DNA of 64,000 nt from the NCBI GenBank assembly GCA_049487715.1, contig CP150573.1, positions 1 through 64,000 on the forward strand, written 5' to 3'. Position 1 is the first letter of the stretch. Each line of letters begins with the position of its first letter. This stretch comes from Pycnococcus provasolii (Eukaryota > Chlorophyta > Pseudoscourfieldiophyceae > Pseudoscourfieldiales). Shown piece after piece: positions 63,046 to 64,000 of the stretch. The position numbers and the translations under genes are program-made. The notes below the pieces were generated by a model. That model did no database searches. It saw only the letters and a list, made by a program, of their open reading frames with translations, and was not told the DNA's origin.

Positions 63046-64000
63046 GACACTGCAGCTGTCGTCGTCGTTCGGAAACCAAACAGAGCTCAGAAATTCGTTC
63101 GTTCACAATCGGTAATGATATCTACAGAGATCTTCGTATCTTATCTGATCTTCTGATTGCGCAGGTAGGTAGGAGGTGGTGACAAGCAGCCGCCGGCGGA
63201 AGCAGCAGCAAACCTCTTTTCTCGTTAAACGTCTTGAGTTGCGTTAACCGTCTTTGAGTTGGAAATCAAGACGTTTTGAGCAGCAGCAGCAGCAGCAGCC
63301 CGCCGCCGAGTCCGCCAAGTTTAAAGACAAAACGACGCAGAAAAGCGACAGCCAGTTGTTTCAATCTTGAAAAACGGGCGAATTTGAGTGAGGTCCAAGG
63401 ATCAGAGTTCAGGCGCGAAATAAACGCCCCCGTTGATTTTATCGATGTTGTATGTCCCATCTCCAAAACCCTACGAACCTTATCACAGGTTCCATCTAAA
63501 GTATCTTTGAATTATGCGCGGTTCGGGGTTTGGCACGGGCTGGCGTGTATGGACCAAGCAAGCCCTTCTCTCGGGGCGGGGCGATCCATTCTTCAAATGC
63601 GGGCGTTACAAGACGCAGCACGCAACGAACCGCCGCTGCCGCCGCTCCTGTCCCGGACTCTGTTCTTCTCCTCCCCTACCCCTACCCATAAAGGGCTTAC
63701 TCGACGGCGGCGGCGGTCACAATTCACAGATCATCAGAACCGAACGAGTCCGTCAATCCAGCCACTGCTACCCGTCCGTCTTCATGATGATTATTGATGA
63801 TCTCCGACGCCACCATCATCATCAGCAGATGAACGAGACCTTGTCCCCAATATCCACCGAAGAGCTGTTGGAGCCTGTGATCCGCCGTCTAAGGATGCGT
63901 GCATGAGAGTAGGCACAAGCCACACCATTTGCGGCAGCGCGCATGCGACGAGAGTGATGAAGAGGAACACGACGGCGGCGATACCACGGCTGCATTCTCC
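63046..64000. promoter_or_regulatory. 5' flank of the PKS gene
   Basis: This 955-bp region upstream of the PKS start holds a cluster of three related elements at 63223-63277 and a short (CAG)n run near 63280-63300. The elements are cgttaaacgtcttgagtt, cgttaaccgtctttgagtt, and an inverted aatcaagacgtttt. No TATA box or initiator can be assigned by eye. Plus-strand ORFs here (63276-63797, 63514-63906) have no recognisable domain; a first exon of a divergent gene running off the window is possible but unsupported. Confidence 0.4.

Noticed and set aside
11812-63045. A bacterial origin for the window (PKS operon)
   Set aside because: The TTAGGG telomere, no ribosome binding sites, no operon structure, proline-stalk surface protein and retrotransposon relic all indicate a eukaryotic nuclear chromosome.
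63276-63906. Plus-strand ORFs of 173 and 130 codons upstream of the PKS
   Set aside because: They overlap in different frames, start in a (CAG)n run or lack any motif, and no splice or promoter evidence supports them; kept only as an unassigned flank.

Overview
The window starts at a chromosome end: positions 1-210 are 35 perfect CCCTAA units, which is a TTAGGG-type telomere read from its C-rich strand. The telomere, hydroxyproline-rich-type surface proteins, low-complexity homopolymer runs, a Ty3/gypsy-like relic and a giant intronless modular polyketide synthase (PKS) point to a unicellular eukaryotic alga. A prasinophyte-like green alga is the best guess; a haptophyte or other marine protist is not excluded. 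This is inference, because no rRNA or taxonomic marker is present.

Layout: telomere (1-210). Subtelomere with a 73-bp tandem repeat (211-1543). A secreted Tyr/Trp-rich, Cys-rich protein of unknown function on the minus strand (1544-3862). A repeat-rich intergenic region holding a retrotransposon relic (3863-6157). A plus-strand single-pass membrane protein of 1858 aa with about nine cadherin-like beta-sandwich segments separated by poly-proline stalks (6158-11734). Then, only 77 bp away and convergent, one uninterrupted minus-strand ORF of 17,077 codons (63045 down to 11812). The last 0.95 kb is the upstream region of that gene.

The giant ORF is a hybrid PKS with NRPS-like parts and no acyltransferase domain. 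N to C it reads: acyl ligase AL1 - linker - ACP-ACP; KS1-DH-KR-ACP-ACP; condensation domain C - AL2 - linker - ACP-ACP; KS2-DH-ER-KR-ACP; KS3-DH-ER-KR-ACP; KS4-(DH without His)-KR-ACP; four KS-DH-ER-KR-ACP modules (5-8); KS9-(degenerate DH-like)-ACP; thioesterase; second thioesterase-like domain without the nucleophile serine. From 17203 to about 47430 the modules are nearly identical copies with a 4836-bp period (1612 aa). This GC-rich array is broken by short AT-richer, module-specific islands. Two of these islands are where module 4 has lost its ER and its DH catalytic His.

Reading the domains in order (inference), an activated acyl starter would be extended by malonyl units delivered by a separate acyltransferase. 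Most additions would be fully reduced, one hydroxyl would be left by module 4, and the thioesterase would release the chain. The expected product is lipid-like, for example a long-chain hydroxy acid. The C-AL2 unit does not fit a simple amino-acid step.
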